Source: Shackletoniella antarctica (GTDB taxonomy: Bacteria > Cyanobacteriota > Cyanobacteriia > Phormidesmidales > Phormidesmidaceae). From it: a stretch of 41,023 bases of DNA. The notes below the pieces were generated by a model. It searched no databases, was not told the origin of the DNA, and was given only the letters and a program-made list of their open reading frames with translations. Positions within the stretch are counted from its first letter, which is position 1; every line of letters begins with the position of its first letter. Positions 40,783 through 41,023 of this stretch are shown here, one piece after another. Both the position numbers and the translations under genes were made by a program. Location of the stretch: contig QBMN01000015.1 in NCBI GenBank assembly GCA_003241845.1, positions 1 through 41,023 on the forward strand, given 5' to 3'.

Positions 40783-41023
40783 TCTTTATGACTCCGGCGG
40801 CGTTGTGAGAAAACAAATCAAAAAAATTATCTGAAGTTTGGAAACTAGGTTTAGTCAAAAATAAACTCGCAATGGTATAAGTTACTGCGAGAATTTCTCT
40901 GGGTGCTGTTGAAAGATCGCAAGCCAAAAGACTGGGTTCCTCACTTATTATTATGTCTTTGATTTTTTGGCCTCTATCATCGTTTCGGTCACAGAGAGGC
41001 CAGCAGTCCAGGGGAGGGACTAG
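40783..41023. other. End of window, upstream of the zinc-ribbon gene
   Basis: No gene recognised. A hairpin (GGCCTCT at 40970-40976 and AGAGGCC at 40997-41003) lies near the edge. AT-rich sequence at 40805-40870 is likely the promoter of the zinc-ribbon gene. Confidence 0.45.

Noticed and set aside
40970-41020. A minus-strand phrase VTETMIEAKK resembling the AET leader at 6388 and 6487
   Set aside because: Only about ten codons are similar, it meets a stop at once, and it lies at the window edge; probably chance.

Overview
The window is a 41 kb piece of a cyanobacterial chromosome, GC-rich by eye. The evidence is the many HIP1 octamers (GCGATCGC), an orange carotenoid protein with its fluorescence recovery protein, two high-light-inducible proteins, an Flv1-type flavodiiron protein, a CbbY-type phosphatase, phylloquinone genes (menF, menD), and several families confined to cyanobacteria and plastids (DUF2499, DUF3593, DUF2358). 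The style suggests a Leptolyngbya/Nodosilinea-like organism, but the genus cannot be fixed from this sequence. No rRNA, tRNA, CRISPR array, prophage or complete insertion sequence was seen.

Layout. 1-5170 (minus): a probable flv1-menF-menD operon that ends in a 54-bp perfect palindrome. 5200-6830: a gene graveyard with 15-bp tandem repeats, a glycosyltransferase remnant, a dispersed repeat, two inverted copies of a short leader and a truncated secreted-protein gene. 6909-10739: a stress/defence patch with mazEF-like and relBE-like modules, a DUF2442 gene, a NACHT NTPase and an orphan second copy of the NACHT 3' end. 10798-18973: metabolism and housekeeping, comprising TenA_C, CbbY-like, cysK, lepB, metG, a LabA-like NYN protein, lptC and TenA_E. 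19033-25582: glutathione reductase, the DUF3593/DUF2499 pair, csaB, glutathione peroxidase and a PEP-synthase-like protein. 26011-32068: comFC-like, a small conserved protein and a NatFGH/BgtA-type amino-acid ABC transporter. 32175-35525: DUF2358, an internally deleted Uma2 protein, a membrane protein, serS and a NifU-like scaffold. 35876-38105: a compact photoprotection island, ocp and frp on plus facing two hli genes on minus, with HLR1-like boxes before both hli genes. 38328-40782: an SDR, a cytosine-deaminase-like amidohydrolase and a zinc-ribbon protein.

How genes work together. OCP quenches phycobilisomes in strong light and FRP reverses this. Hli proteins protect chlorophyll-binding complexes, and Flv1, with an Flv3 that is not in this window, sends excess photosystem I electrons to oxygen. 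CysK, glutathione reductase and glutathione peroxidase belong to thiol and peroxide metabolism but lie in separate transcription units. A recurring oddity is short tandem duplication (periods 12, 13, 15, 15, 15 and 27 bp) at six loci, some inside coding sequence. I found no clearly undescribed multi-gene system. The best leads are the NACHT/toxin patch with its duplicated tail, the OCP-FRP-Hli island, and the inverted leader duplication near 6317-6582.
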